Positions 1 to 7,144 are shown, numbered from the stretch's first letter. The stretch is DNA of 26,755 bases from CG2-30-40-21 sp043806395 (GCA_043806395.1 JAZDHC010000217.1:1-26755), one strand, 5' to 3'. Translations and numbers: made by a program. Notes: generated by a model not told the origin, from the sequence alone.

Positions 1-36
1 TTGCCCGATTTCAATTCTTACGCCCGCTTATCGAAT

Positions 37-95
37 CTTCATCCGATCTTGGTTCTTTACACGGCTGTCAATTCTTCGCCCGATCTCGGTTTTTC
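37..95. repeat. degenerate tandem repeats near window start
   Basis: Two related 24-base units lie at 37-60 and 72-95, sharing the core CCGATCT(C/T)GGTT. A further relative, about 20 of 24 bases matching by eye, lies at 1821-1844 on the far side of the YkgJ-like gene. Both well-matched copies sit just beyond an R-box-like GTTA sequence when read on the minus strand, so they may be part of a cassette leader or a decayed repeat. I see no coding potential in 1-130. Confidence 0.4.
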
Positions 96-132
96 GTCAG
101 CTTTTTGTTGTTGCTAAGTCTTTCTCTTCAAC

Positions 133-246
133 AGCTAACAACAAGCTCACCTACCAGCGGGACGAATGACCAGTAACCGTTGTAAGCAAAATAAAATGTC
201 GAAACTCGTTGCATTCCCGCTGGTTAGGTGCAGCGACGGGTTATGC
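133..246 (-). other. attC-like integron recombination site
   Basis: Read on the minus strand, this 114-base stretch has the attC layout. R'' is GCATAAC (240-246), followed by a 5-base spacer and L'' GCTGCACC (227-234). A long variable palindrome follows (arms around 150-170 and 211-226), then L' GGTGAGC (145-151), a 5-base spacer, and R' GTTAGCT (133-139). L'' and L' pair as GCT-CACC with one extra G in L'', which is the extrahelical-base asymmetry typical of attC. Each R box departs from the GTTRRRY/RYYYAAC consensus at one position. It lies directly downstream of the 344-1495 gene and in its orientation, as in a gene cassette. Box order, spacing and asymmetry are seen; function is inferred. 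Confidence 0.62.
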
Positions 247-343
247 AATTGATAGAACCGCATTTAGCTTCTAATTGCTTGTATTTCAAGGGCTTGAATA
301 AAGCATCTTCTTTCTCTTTTCCATAAAACGAGATAGGGTTGAA

Positions 344-1495
344 CTAAAATATAAATTCTCTTAATTTGTATAATTTTTCGAATTTTGCTTTTGATAACTT
401 CTCGCACACTTTTTCGTTAGTAATTATATGTGCATATGGTTGCAAAAGAAAAAAATAAGGTCGCAATATGTGTGCATATTTTTCCATATCCTTTAATTCC
501 CTATCGCATAAATCTGTATAATATCCAATATAATAATCATTTGTGTTTTCATCTTTAATAATATCAAAAGGAAATAATCTACAATCAACTGGACGATTAT
601 TGTAAACATTACACATTCTTTTTTTTGTATCATAGAAATGGCAAGGTGAGAATTCATTATTATTCTCGGATTTTATACTATTAGTACTCCTTTTCATCTG
701 GCGTATTTGAGAATTATCTATAACAGATGAAAACTCCTTGAGTCTTTCAGATTTAGTCGAAGATAAACGAATTTTATTTGATTCATCATTAAGCAAAATC
801 GGCATATCAATTTCTTCAGATGCACAGCAACATATTTTTTTTTCATTATGACAGTCCGTACAAAACACATAAGTGCCATTTATTAAATCAGCGTTTTCTT
901 CTGGAACCCAAACATATGGGCTAACTCTAATCTGATCTTTTACAAAAGAGGATTTAGAAAAAGAACAAAATCCACTTAAAATGTCATCAAATAACTTGAG
1001 ATTTATAGTTCCTCGTTCGTCATCATTGCAATCTAAAGAAACATACTCTCCAGTTAATATTCTATTATTAAAAGTTCCTTTTAAAAAATATATATCTTTT
1101 TCATCTAAAGTAACCGTACCTTCCACATATCCGTTTTCACACTTTGTTATTTCTATTTTCTCTGATTTCAACATTTCGTTTTCTGCAAATAATGTTGTAT
1201 ATACATTTCTAAGTTGAATTTGCGTCGATGGAATTATAAACTTCTCCTTACTTTCTTGGTTGTTAGATACTATATTCCCAGAATCTTTTGATAACTTATC
1301 AGGTTTACCAATATTAACTGTGACTGTAGAATTCCCTGAATTAGACATTTTGCTTGAAGAGCTAACCGAATTATCTTTTTTCTTCAAGCTATTTTTCTTT
1401 TTTGTTTGCATATAACTAATATATGCTCCTGCTACACCTAATATTGCAATAATTATTGCGGCTCCCAAAGCAATGTAGTCATTTGTAACAACCAT
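344..1495 (-). CDS. membrane-anchored YkgJ-type cysteine-cluster protein
   Basis: 383 residues. Residues about 7-30 form one transmembrane segment, followed by a Lys-rich stretch (MQTKKKN) and a Ser/Asn-rich linker to about residue 85. The middle has no fold I recognise. The C-terminal half carries a cysteine cluster: a C-x2-C and C-C-C group (FCTDCHNEKKICCCASEE), then CHFYDTKKRMCNVY followed by NRPVDCRLFPF. This is the pattern of the YkgJ/CxxCxxCC family, proposed to bind zinc or iron. The start is supported by GAGG seven bases upstream. An attC-like site lies just downstream and a matching junction lies about 380 bases upstream, so it reads as an integron-type cassette gene. The fusion of a membrane anchor and linker to a YkgJ domain is unusual. 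Cellular role unknown. Confidence 0.75.
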   Translation of the reverse strand: MVVTNDYIALGAAIIIAILGVAGAYISYMQTKKKNSLKKKDNSVSSSSKMSNSGNSTVTVNIGKPDKLSKDSGNIVSNNQESKEKFIIPSTQIQLRNVYTTLFAENEMLKSEKIEITKCENGYVEGTVTLDEKDIYFLKGTFNNRILTGEYVSLDCNDDERGTINLKLFDDILSGFCSFSKSSFVKDQIRVSPYVWVPEENADLINGTYVFCTDCHNEKKICCCASEEIDMPILLNDESNKIRLSSTKSERLKEFSSVIDNSQIRQMKRSTNSIKSENNNEFSPCHFYDTKKRMCNVYNNRPVDCRLFPFDIIKDENTNDYYIGYYTDLCDRELKDMEKYAHILRPYFFLLQPYAHIITNEKVCEKLSKAKFEKLYKLREFIF

Positions 1496-1662
1496 TGTTT
1501 AACCTCACTTATTTTCTTAATAGATTCAATTTCAGAAAAACACGCTAAAGACATTATGTTTGTTCTCATTGTATCATATAAAATACTTCAGTATACCATT
1601 CCTCCCTGAACACACCGTACCCACTAACCACAAAAATAACCAATTCTGTCTGATTCATTTTT

Positions 1663-1812
1663 GACGCTCTCGTAAAAAATCAAAGAAGAGAAAATCAAGG
1701 GGTATCCAAACCATTCCAAGACCCAAGAAAATCGATTGTAGGGCAAATACGAAAGCCAATTTTTTCGCGAATCCGGTTTTCACACTAACCATGGACTTTT
1801 TACGAGGGCGTC
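1663..1812. mobile_element. MITE-like element with 6-bp target duplication
   Basis: A 150-base element with imperfect terminal inverted repeats, GACGCTCTCGTAAAAAATC on the left and the complement of GACTTTTTACGAGGGCGTC on the right, 17 of 19 matching. It is flanked on both sides by ATTTTT (1657-1662 and 1813-1818), a plausible target-site duplication. It is too short for a transposase, so it would be a non-autonomous element or a repeat derivative. It sits between the YkgJ-like gene and the putative cassette junction. The rest of 1496-1660 shows no gene. Confidence 0.6.
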
Positions 1813-1820
1813 ATTTTTGG

Positions 1821-1879
1821 TTCTTTGCCCGCCCTCGGATTTTCACCCACTTCTAATCTTGCTCTCTTCCTTGCATAAC
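1821..1879 (-). other. putative cassette 5' junction
   Basis: On the minus strand GTTATGC (1879-1873) is followed by a GGAAGAGAG stretch and then a 24-base module (1844-1821) that matches the module beyond the attC R' box at 72-95, about 20 of 24 bases. A shared leader after a GTTA core is what two successive cassette boundaries would look like. It lies between the recombinase remnant (plus strand) and the YkgJ-like gene (minus strand), the position expected of an attI/cassette joint. I could not recognise a full attI site upstream. Confidence 0.35.
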
Positions 1880-1948
1880 AAGTGATTATACAGTTTTTCT
1901 GTACTTTTACAATTATATCAAATTTAGTCCCAAAGGTCAAGAAAAAAA

Positions 1949-1977
1949 TTGACAAAAAACAATAAATATAGTATAAT
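1949..1977 (+). promoter_or_regulatory. perfect sigma70-type promoter for recombinase remnant
   Basis: TTGACA at 1949-1954 and TATAAT at 1972-1977 are exact consensus hexamers with 17-base spacing. The start would fall near 1984, about 50 bases before the ATG at 2034, which has AGGGG about nine bases upstream. Confidence 0.75.
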
Positions 1978-2033
1978 TCTTTCTGGCTAACATTACTTTT
2001 TACATATTAGACAGAAAAAGGGGCTAATCTTCC

Positions 2034-2186
2034 ATGATTGATATTCCAAGAGATGCGTTGCTTCAATATAATTCAATACTGACTAAAAAATCAATCCCTA
2101 TCTCCTCTCAGCATTATTATCAGAAATCGAGGGACAGGATACAGATAAGTCCATACATTTCTCCTCGTCAGGCTGTTACGGAATAG
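2034..2186 (+). pseudogene. N-terminal remnant of a tyrosine recombinase (possibly integron integrase)
   Basis: A 50-codon reading frame beginning MIDIPRDALLQYNSIL and containing ISSQHYYQK. This resembles the N-terminal SAM-like core-binding domain of tyrosine recombinases, where an H-x-Y-Y-x-K-W motif is usual. Similarity stops after the Lys (near 2126), where the family would continue with Trp, so the rest of the domain and the whole catalytic domain are missing. The tail and stop come from unrelated sequence containing GGCTGTTACGGAA, the same end as the inverted-repeat element at 23070-23194. It has a perfect promoter and a ribosome site. It diverges from the cassette-like gene as intI does from a cassette array. 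Recognition is from memory of family patterns, so moderate. Confidence 0.45.
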
Positions 2187-2192
2187 GAATTT

Positions 2193-2268
2193 GGTAGTCG
2201 CAACTGCCAGAGGTGCTACCTCCTTCAGGTTGCGTTATTTTACGCGAGAATATAAGGTTGCGACTACC
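2193..2268. repeat. inverted repeat (GGTAGTCGCAAC arms)
   Basis: Perfect 12-base arms, GGTAGTCGCAAC at 2193-2204 and its complement at 2257-2268, enclose a loop that also contains partial copies (ACCTCC, GGTTGCG). It could fold into a large hairpin. It lies between the recombinase remnant and the alanine racemase remnant. No reading frame is evident. Confidence 0.55.
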
Positions 2269-2329
2269 ACTGATAACTAACCGATTATGCAGAATTGCAG
2301 AATTGGGGAATTATTGATAAACACCATAT

Positions 2330-2583
2330 TGTGGTACGCTATTGCCGATGCTTATCAGTTTCGTAACAGGAGGTTCTAATTCATGGACAAAGGGTACCAA
2401 TCATTGGAACAGTGACCATGAGTTTTTGTATGATAGATATTTCACACATTCCTGATGCCAAAATAGGTGATGAGGTGATTTTGTTTGGCGGGCAATTAGC
2501 AGTGGATGAATTGGCAGATATTTGCGGCACAATCAGTTATGAGATTTATGCGGAATTAATGGACATATTTCGCGAATATATAT
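2330..2583 (+). pseudogene. alr: alanine racemase C-terminal remnant
   Basis: The conceptual protein VLIHGQRVPIIGTVTMSFCM, then DISHIPDAKIGDEVILFG, then ADICGTISYEIY matches the C-terminal beta-domain of alanine racemase (family pattern G-x-V-x-M-D, GDEV, GTI-x-YE). Upstream, YADAY and RNR pieces of the preceding GYADGY...SNRG motif can be read only by changing frame, so at least one deletion and one frameshift precede it. The PLP-binding barrel is absent. An open frame from an internal ATG at 2412 runs on into the following MITE and stops at 2627. It is a dead fragment, not a gene. Its orientation is opposite to the miaA run. Confidence 0.7.
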
Positions 2584-2723
2584 GGGCACCTCTAAAAGCT
2601 CAATCAAGTGATGATGGCAAGGCGTAAAGATGCGAAAAATCGCAGTTTACATGTGGTAAATGAGCATTTTGAGTGGCGTTGCGTTGCCGCCAGTGCGGCT
2701 TTAGTGGGTTTTTAGAGGTGCCC
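2584..2723. mobile_element. MITE-like element with GGGCACCTCTAAAA ends
   Basis: A 140-base element bounded by GGGCACCTCTAAAA (2584) and its inverted copy ending in AGAGGTGCCC (2723). Arms match over about 14 bases, with one mismatch in the next two. It has no transposase and no clear target duplication. It supplies the last codons of the alanine racemase remnant on one side and abuts the miaA stop codon on the other. Confidence 0.6.
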
Positions 2724-3632
2724 TTAAATAACTCCCATAACCTTCCGTATCTCTACCATATTATCTGGCTCAAGCCAAATATACCTTGAGTCAGCCCTGA
2801 ACCAGGTGAGTTGTCGTTTTGCAAATTGACAGGAGGATTGCTTTATCATATCTATTGCCTCCGCAAGGGTATAGATACCTTGCAAATGTTTTATTATTTG
2901 CTGATACCCAAGGGCTTCCATAGGGATTAGATTGGGCGAATATCTCTTTTCTAACAATCCACGCACCTCTTCTACCCATCCTGTTTCAATCATCTCCTCT
3001 ACTCGCAGTGAAATTTGATCATATAATCGTTGTCTGTCCTGATTTAGACAGATCATGATTAAATGATAATCTTTTGTGATTGTAGCTGAGCGTTGCAGGC
3101 AAGAGATTGGCTTACCGGTTTGTTGATAGACCTCTAAGGCACGAATAATCCGTCGCAGGTCATTATTTGAAATTTTTGAGGCAGCCGTTTGATCAATTGC
3201 AGATAGTCTTTGATGAAGATGATTTGTTCCAAGCAGGGATGCCTCTTCCTGAAGTTGCTGTCGAAAAGCCAAGTCTGGTGGTGGTGAAGGAAATAGCCCG
3301 CTGACAATAGACTTGATGTAAAGACCTGTTCCACCAACAAGAAATGGCAATTTACCTTGCAGATGAAGCTGGTCAATAATCCCCTCTGCCTGCTGCTTAA
3401 AATCAGCCACACTAAAATCCTCATCAGGATTTACAATATCTATCAGGTGATATGGAATTTGCCCTCGAAAATTAAGGGAGGGCTTTGCCGTACCGATGTC
3501 AAGATAGCGATATATCTGTCTTGAGTCAGCAGATACAATCTCACCATTCATCTCTAAAGCAAGTTGATGGGCAACGGCTGTCTTGCCAACCCCGGTTGGT
3601 CCGGCAATTATAATTAATGATTTAAGTTTCAT
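2724..3632 (-). CDS. miaA: tRNA dimethylallyltransferase
   Basis: 302 residues, normal for the family. It transfers the dimethylallyl group to N6 of A37 in tRNAs that read UNN codons, in the cytoplasm. The P-loop GPTGVGKT lies at about residues 10-17, followed by SADSRQIY and IGTAKPS (substrate-contact motifs), VGGTGLYI, and the C-terminal ALGYQQ motif and RQLTWFR. I place the start at the Met of MKLKSLIII. The frame stays open 49 codons upstream, but that part is a dispersed repeat (translated NPLTPFFKGE) and not homologous. It is the last gene of a co-directional minus-strand run. The MITE begins immediately after its stop, so any native terminator has been displaced. Confidence 0.95.
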   Translation of the reverse strand: MKLKSLIIIAGPTGVGKTAVAHQLALEMNGEIVSADSRQIYRYLDIGTAKPSLNFRGQIPYHLIDIVNPDEDFSVADFKQQAEGIIDQLHLQGKLPFLVGGTGLYIKSIVSGLFPSPPPDLAFRQQLQEEASLLGTNHLHQRLSAIDQTAASKISNNDLRRIIRALEVYQQTGKPISCLQRSATITKDYHLIMICLNQDRQRLYDQISLRVEEMIETGWVEEVRGLLEKRYSPNLIPMEALGYQQIIKHLQGIYTLAEAIDMIKQSSCQFAKRQLTWFRADSRYIWLEPDNMVEIRKVMGVI

Positions 3633-3654
3633 GGTTGTATTCCATTTCTGGGGG

Positions 3655-3692
3655 TGGAATTCCCCCTTAAAAAAGGGGGTTAGGGGGTTGTT
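3655..3692. repeat. dispersed repeat, CCCCCTTAAAAAAGGGGG type
   Basis: A short palindrome (CCCCCTTAAAAAAGGGGG) followed by TTAGGGGGTTG, between miaA and the coiled-coil gene. Related copies occur at 9646-9664 (partial), at about 22366-22395 (inside a gene) and at about 22880-22917. It can form a GC-capped hairpin in RNA. Confidence 0.7.
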
Positions 3693-3750
3693 TCTCCTCT
3701 TTTGAATCATGCCGAAAATTACAAGGGGGAAAATATTGGATGTGTTCCAT

Positions 3751-4122
3751 TTAGTCCTTCTTAATATATTTTGAAACAATAAACTGAATAAGAGTTTTCC
3801 CTTTTTCTTCCATTAATTCTCTTTTTTTCTTATCCAATTCTGTTTTTAACTCATTTATCATGCCTTGATTATTTCTTATTAATCGTTCTTTTTCAAGATG
3901 AAAGTCTTGTTTTTGTTTTTCCAGCATTCCTTCGAAGTCTGGAATTTTTTTCAGCTCTTCCTCTTTTTCTGTCAACATTTTTTTCAACTCTTCGATAGTC
4001 TTTTCATTTCCTTTAATTAGCTCATCCTTTTCCTTAAGCTGAACTTCAAGTCCACCCCTTTGTTCCTCATTTTCCCATATCTTTGCTGCCAATTTAGAAA
4101 AATCACTCTTTGCTTCTTGCAT
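3751..4122 (-). CDS. small coiled-coil protein, function unknown
   Basis: 123 residues starting MQEAKSDFSKLAAKIWENEE. The start is chosen because AGGGGG lies six bases upstream. Two upstream in-frame ATGs lack a site. Residues about 18-110 are almost wholly charged heptads (long runs of Glu and Lys with periodic Leu/Ile), so a long alpha-helical coiled coil is expected. There is no signal peptide or membrane segment. The C-terminus (LIQFIVSKYIKKD) is slightly hydrophobic and basic. It lies between pilT and miaA with gaps of about 150 and 120 bases. I do not recognise a family; low-complexity composition would make similarity searches unreliable. Confidence 0.65.
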   Translation of the reverse strand: MQEAKSDFSKLAAKIWENEEQRGGLEVQLKEKDELIKGNEKTIEELKKMLTEKEEELKKIPDFEGMLEKQKQDFHLEKERLIRNNQGMINELKTELDKKKRELMEEKGKTLIQFIVSKYIKKD

Positions 4123-4271
4123 TATTTCCCCCTTCATTTGGACTACACTATCACAACTATTTATCACAGAACATATTGAGAGCGCAGAGAAGAATCATGT
4201 ATACGGTATTTCTACCTTCTTCCCTACCGATAACCGATAACCCGATAACCAATTACCCTCCCTTATTACCC

Positions 4272-5360
4272 CTACATCATCTCCGGCACCTCTACCCCAA
4301 ATCCCTGCAATGTTCGTTTAAGAATATCTGGATTATTACACGCCAGATATGCTTCTTGAAATGTAATTACATCGTTAGCTACCAGAGCAATTAATGATTG
4401 TTCCAGGGTTTGCATTCGATAAACATTTACACCTGATGAGATAGCATTATATATATTTGAGGTGCTTCCTTTTTCAATGTATGTTTTAATAGTTGGAGAA
4501 TTAACCATTATTTCTACTGCGGCTACCCGACCAAGTTCATCTTTTGTTTTTATTAATCGCTGAGTAATTACCCCTTGCAAACAAAGAGAAAGCTGCATTC
4601 GCACCTGAGATTGATACTCAGAGGGGAATAGAGTTAATATTCTTTCTATTGTCTGGGCAGCACTGGTTGTGTGAAGGGTAGAAAGGACAAGGTGTCCTGT
4701 TTCTGCTGCCTGTAAGGCAACTTTAACATCCTTTAAGTCTCGTAATTCTCCAAGTAAAATAACATCTGGATCCTGTCTGAATATGGCTATCAGGGCATCG
4801 TTCATGGTTCTTGTATCTTGTCCCACTTCCCGTTGAGTGACTGTTGCCTTTTTGTCCTGAAACAAGTATTCGATTGGGTCTTCAATGGTAGCAATATGGC
4901 ATTCCCTGTTAGAATTGATGAAATCAATTATGGATGCTAATGTGGTTGATTTTCCTGATCCAGTAGGTCCTGTTACCAGAACCAATCCATTTGATTTAAG
5001 GCTTAGATCCTTGACCACATCAGGAAGCCCAAGCTCATCAATGCTCGGCACCTTAAAGGGAATTGCCCGAACAGCCATGGCCATGGTTCCCCTTTGATAA
5101 TAGATATTCGTTCTGAATCTTGAAAGTCCACGAATACTGTAAGAAAGATCAATCCACCGTCTTTTTTCAAACTTTTGAGTATGTTCTTCGTCCATGATAG
5201 AAGAGCTAAATCGCTTTATATCATCAAAGGCAATTGGTGGCCCCTGCAATGTAGCAATATTCCCCTTAACCCGAAATATAGGTGGTTTACCAACCTTGAT
5301 ATGAAGATCAGTGGCACCCTTTTCAATCATTAAGGCAAGAAGATCATTAAATTCTACCAT
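4272..5360 (-). CDS. pilT: PilT-family twitching motility ATPase
   Basis: 362 residues. A hexameric cytoplasmic ATPase that drives type IV pilus retraction. The N-terminal PAS-like domain (residues 1-105) begins with the typical LLALMIEKGATDLHIKVG. The Walker A GPTGSGKST is at about residues 131-139. The Asp box is IEDPIEY, Walker B is DVILLGELRD, and the His box is TGHLVLSTLHT. The C-terminal region is less canonical: the usual AIRNLIRE motif appears as YNAISSGVN. The frame continues upstream through a dispersed hairpin repeat (translated GRTHRFAPT), so I start at MVEFNDLL, which has GGGGGTG about nine bases upstream. No other pilus gene lies in the window. A PilT paralogue is possible, because GELRD replaces the common GEMRD. 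Confidence 0.92.
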   Translation of the reverse strand: MVEFNDLLALMIEKGATDLHIKVGKPPIFRVKGNIATLQGPPIAFDDIKRFSSSIMDEEHTQKFEKRRWIDLSYSIRGLSRFRTNIYYQRGTMAMAVRAIPFKVPSIDELGLPDVVKDLSLKSNGLVLVTGPTGSGKSTTLASIIDFINSNRECHIATIEDPIEYLFQDKKATVTQREVGQDTRTMNDALIAIFRQDPDVILLGELRDLKDVKVALQAAETGHLVLSTLHTTSAAQTIERILTLFPSEYQSQVRMQLSLCLQGVITQRLIKTKDELGRVAAVEIMVNSPTIKTYIEKGSTSNIYNAISSGVNVYRMQTLEQSLIALVANDVITFQEAYLACNNPDILKRTLQGFGVEVPEMM

Positions 5361-5387
5361 GTTAAAGCACCCCCGCAGGGATTTCGT

Positions 5388-5443
5388 AGGGGCGAACCTA
5401 TGTGTTCGCCCATTTATTCGGGTAGACACGCAGGTCTACCCCT
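5388..5443. repeat. tandem hairpin repeats between purQ and pilT
   Basis: Two adjacent hairpins: GGGCGAAC (5390-5397) with GTTCGCCC (5404-5411), and GGGTAGAC (5420-5427) with GTCTACCC (5434-5441). They cover the 3' end of purQ, supplying its last residues and stop, and the leader of pilT. This could act as an RNA-stabilising or attenuating structure. The type is common as a dispersed repeat in environmental genomes. Confidence 0.75.
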
Positions 5444-6121
5444 ACTAATTATCGACTCAAATATCAATCTGCCCTCGTCGCCACCAAGGGTTTGTTCAGC
5501 AACCCTTTCCGGATGGGGCATCATTCCCAACACATTTCCATTTTCATTGCATATCCCAGCAATATTATCAATTGCTCCGTTTGGGTTAACAGCAGGGCTA
5601 ACAACCCCTTCGGAAGTACAATATCGGAAGATAATCTGATTATTTTCCTGAAGTTTATGGAGAGTCTCGTTATCTACAAAATAATTTCCTTCTGCATGGG
5701 CAATGGGTATTTTTAATACTTGTCCCTTTTTTGCCTTGTTAGTAAATGCGGTTTCATTGTTTTCGATTCGTAAGCAGACATCCTTGCAGATAAATCGCAA
5801 GTCCTTATTCCTGAGCATTGCCCCGGGCAATAATCCTGTTTCCAGCAATATCTGGAAACCATTGCAAATACCTATGACTATCCCGCCATTATTTGCAAAT
5901 TTTATAACCTCATTCATTATTGGAGAAAATCTGGCAATGGCTCCGGATCGTAAATAATCACCATAAGAAAATCCACCCGGAAGTACCACACAATCAATCT
6001 CGGATAGACTTGTATCTTTATGCCATTTATAACACACATCCTGACCCAGTACGGTTTTCAGGATATAATAACAATCATGGTCACAATTTGAGCCTGGAAA
6101 AACAATAATAGCCCATTTCAT
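5414..6121 (-). CDS. purQ: phosphoribosylformylglycinamidine synthase, glutaminase subunit
   Basis: 235 residues. It hydrolyses glutamine and passes ammonia to PurL for conversion of FGAR to FGAM in purine synthesis, working as a PurL-PurQ-PurS complex. Class I glutamine amidotransferase motifs are clear: VFPGSNCD at the start, VVLPGGFSYGDYLR, the nucleophile Cys in GICNGFQ, and the catalytic His-Glu in MMPHPER. The last residues (RGRPACLPE) are encoded by a dispersed hairpin repeat, so the native C-terminus was probably a few residues different. It starts five bases after the purS stop, so the two are translationally linked. PurL is not in the window. Confidence 0.95.
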   Translation of the reverse strand: MKWAIIVFPGSNCDHDCYYILKTVLGQDVCYKWHKDTSLSEIDCVVLPGGFSYGDYLRSGAIARFSPIMNEVIKFANNGGIVIGICNGFQILLETGLLPGAMLRNKDLRFICKDVCLRIENNETAFTNKAKKGQVLKIPIAHAEGNYFVDNETLHKLQENNQIIFRYCTSEGVVSPAVNPNGAIDNIAGICNENGNVLGMMPHPERVAEQTLGGDEGRLIFESIISRGRPACLPE

Positions 6122-6126
6122 GGTTT

Positions 6127-6363
6127 TTAGCCCCCTGTTTCTATTCGATAATCTTCAATCACAGGATTAGAAAGCACCTGTTCACACATCTGATTCAGCC
6201 TTTCTTCAGGGATATCATCTGAAAAATTTAGTTCAATATATTTTCCCATCCTGACATCCTCTATCCCCTCATAATTTATAGATTCCAGGGTATGCTTTAT
6301 TGCCAATCCCTGAGGGTCAAGTATTCCTTGCTTTAAGGTTACAAAAACCTTCATTGTTTTCAT
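6127..6363 (-). CDS. purS: phosphoribosylformylglycinamidine synthase subunit PurS
   Basis: 78 residues, the normal PurS length. It bridges PurQ and small PurL in the FGAM synthase complex. Family features: the start MKTMKVFVTLKQGILDPQG, then the Ile-Glu-Asp-Val-Arg stretch with GKYIEL, and the C-terminal NPVIEDYRIE. AAAGGAGG lies eight bases before the chosen ATG. The frame is open upstream into the end of the EcfT gene, but without a ribosome site. It follows ecfT by 14 bases and precedes purQ by five. Confidence 0.93.
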   Translation of the reverse strand: MKTMKVFVTLKQGILDPQGLAIKHTLESINYEGIEDVRMGKYIELNFSDDIPEERLNQMCEQVLSNPVIEDYRIETGG

Positions 6364-6377
6364 AGCAAAATCCTCCT

Positions 6378-7109
6378 TTATCCTACCCCATAACCGCTTA
6401 ATCTTAAAAACAAACAAAAGGCACCAAAGAAGACCAGAAGAGTAAGGGTAAGATAATCAATCAGCCCTACCCGATAGTTGTCTGAATAACTTCTTTTGCG
6501 ACTAATCCCAAAACCTCTTGCCTCCATGGCTGCAGAGATAATCTTAAATTTATGGGTAGTGATGCTAATGCATAAAATCCAGGCTGATAGCTTTTCTCTT
6601 ATTCCTTGCGAAGCAATATCCATACCCCGTAATTCTTGTCCACAAATACTATTTTCTTTAGTTTCATGATATAGTGACATCCATCTAAAGGGGTTAATAA
6701 ATAATGGTAAAAGACCGGAGGGTATGCCCAATCTGCTCAACCCATAGGCAAGCTCTTCTACAACAATACATGAAGCAAAGATGATCCCTATCAGAATAAT
6801 TGCCCCTATCTTAAACCAGACAGAAATAAGATGCAAAAGAATCTCCCTTGAGATATGTAGATGAAATATCCTGTCCCCAATTGACCATAACAAGACACTA
6901 CAAATAGAGATACCGAGAAAAAGGTAGAATACAGGAGCTATTTTCTTAAAACATGCTCCAATAAGGGCAAGGATAAATATTATTCCAAATATCCCCAATA
7001 AATAAATGGGATGCTTGAAAATAAGACAGATACCCCATAACAAAAACAATGAAAATATCTTGGTTAAAGGATTCAGTTTATGCAGAACTGAAATTCTTTG
7101 TAAATACAT
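6378..7109 (-). CDS. ecfT: ECF transporter T component (EcfT/CbiQ-like)
   Basis: 243 residues, about five or six membrane helices. It is the transmembrane coupling subunit of an energy-coupling factor (ECF) vitamin or metal transporter. The two signature Arg-Gly motifs that dock the ATPases are present as QELRGMD (about residue 158) and MEARGFG (about residue 197). No ATPase (EcfA/CbiO) or substrate (S) subunit is adjacent, so the partners must be encoded elsewhere. Its consensus promoter ends six bases before the ATG and there is no Shine-Dalgarno site, so the mRNA is probably leaderless. It may head a run with purS, purQ, pilT, the coiled-coil gene and miaA. Substrate cannot be told from sequence. 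Confidence 0.87.
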   Translation of the reverse strand: MYLQRISVLHKLNPLTKIFSLFLLWGICLIFKHPIYLLGIFGIIFILALIGACFKKIAPVFYLFLGISICSVLLWSIGDRIFHLHISREILLHLISVWFKIGAIILIGIIFASCIVVEELAYGLSRLGIPSGLLPLFINPFRWMSLYHETKENSICGQELRGMDIASQGIREKLSAWILCISITTHKFKIISAAMEARGFGISRKRSYSDNYRVGLIDYLTLTLLVFFGAFCLFLRLSGYGVG

Positions 7110-7115
7110 ATTCTT

Positions 7116-7144
7116 ATTATATCACCTGACCGTGAAAAAGTCAA
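7116..7144 (-). promoter_or_regulatory. promoter of ecfT run, leaderless arrangement
   Basis: On the minus strand, TTGACT (7144-7139), 17 bases, then TATAAT (7121-7116). Only six bases (AAGAAT) separate TATAAT from the ATG at 7109, so transcription should begin at or next to the A of the start codon. Confidence 0.75.

Noticed and set aside
1..343. CRISPR array from the related units near 37-95
   Set aside because: Units are degenerate, few and unevenly spaced, with no conserved repeat and no cas genes.
3633..3779. Upstream extension of miaA (49 extra codons)
   Set aside because: The added part translates a dispersed repeat (NPLTPFFKGE) and MiaA homologues begin at the KSLIIIAGPTG region.
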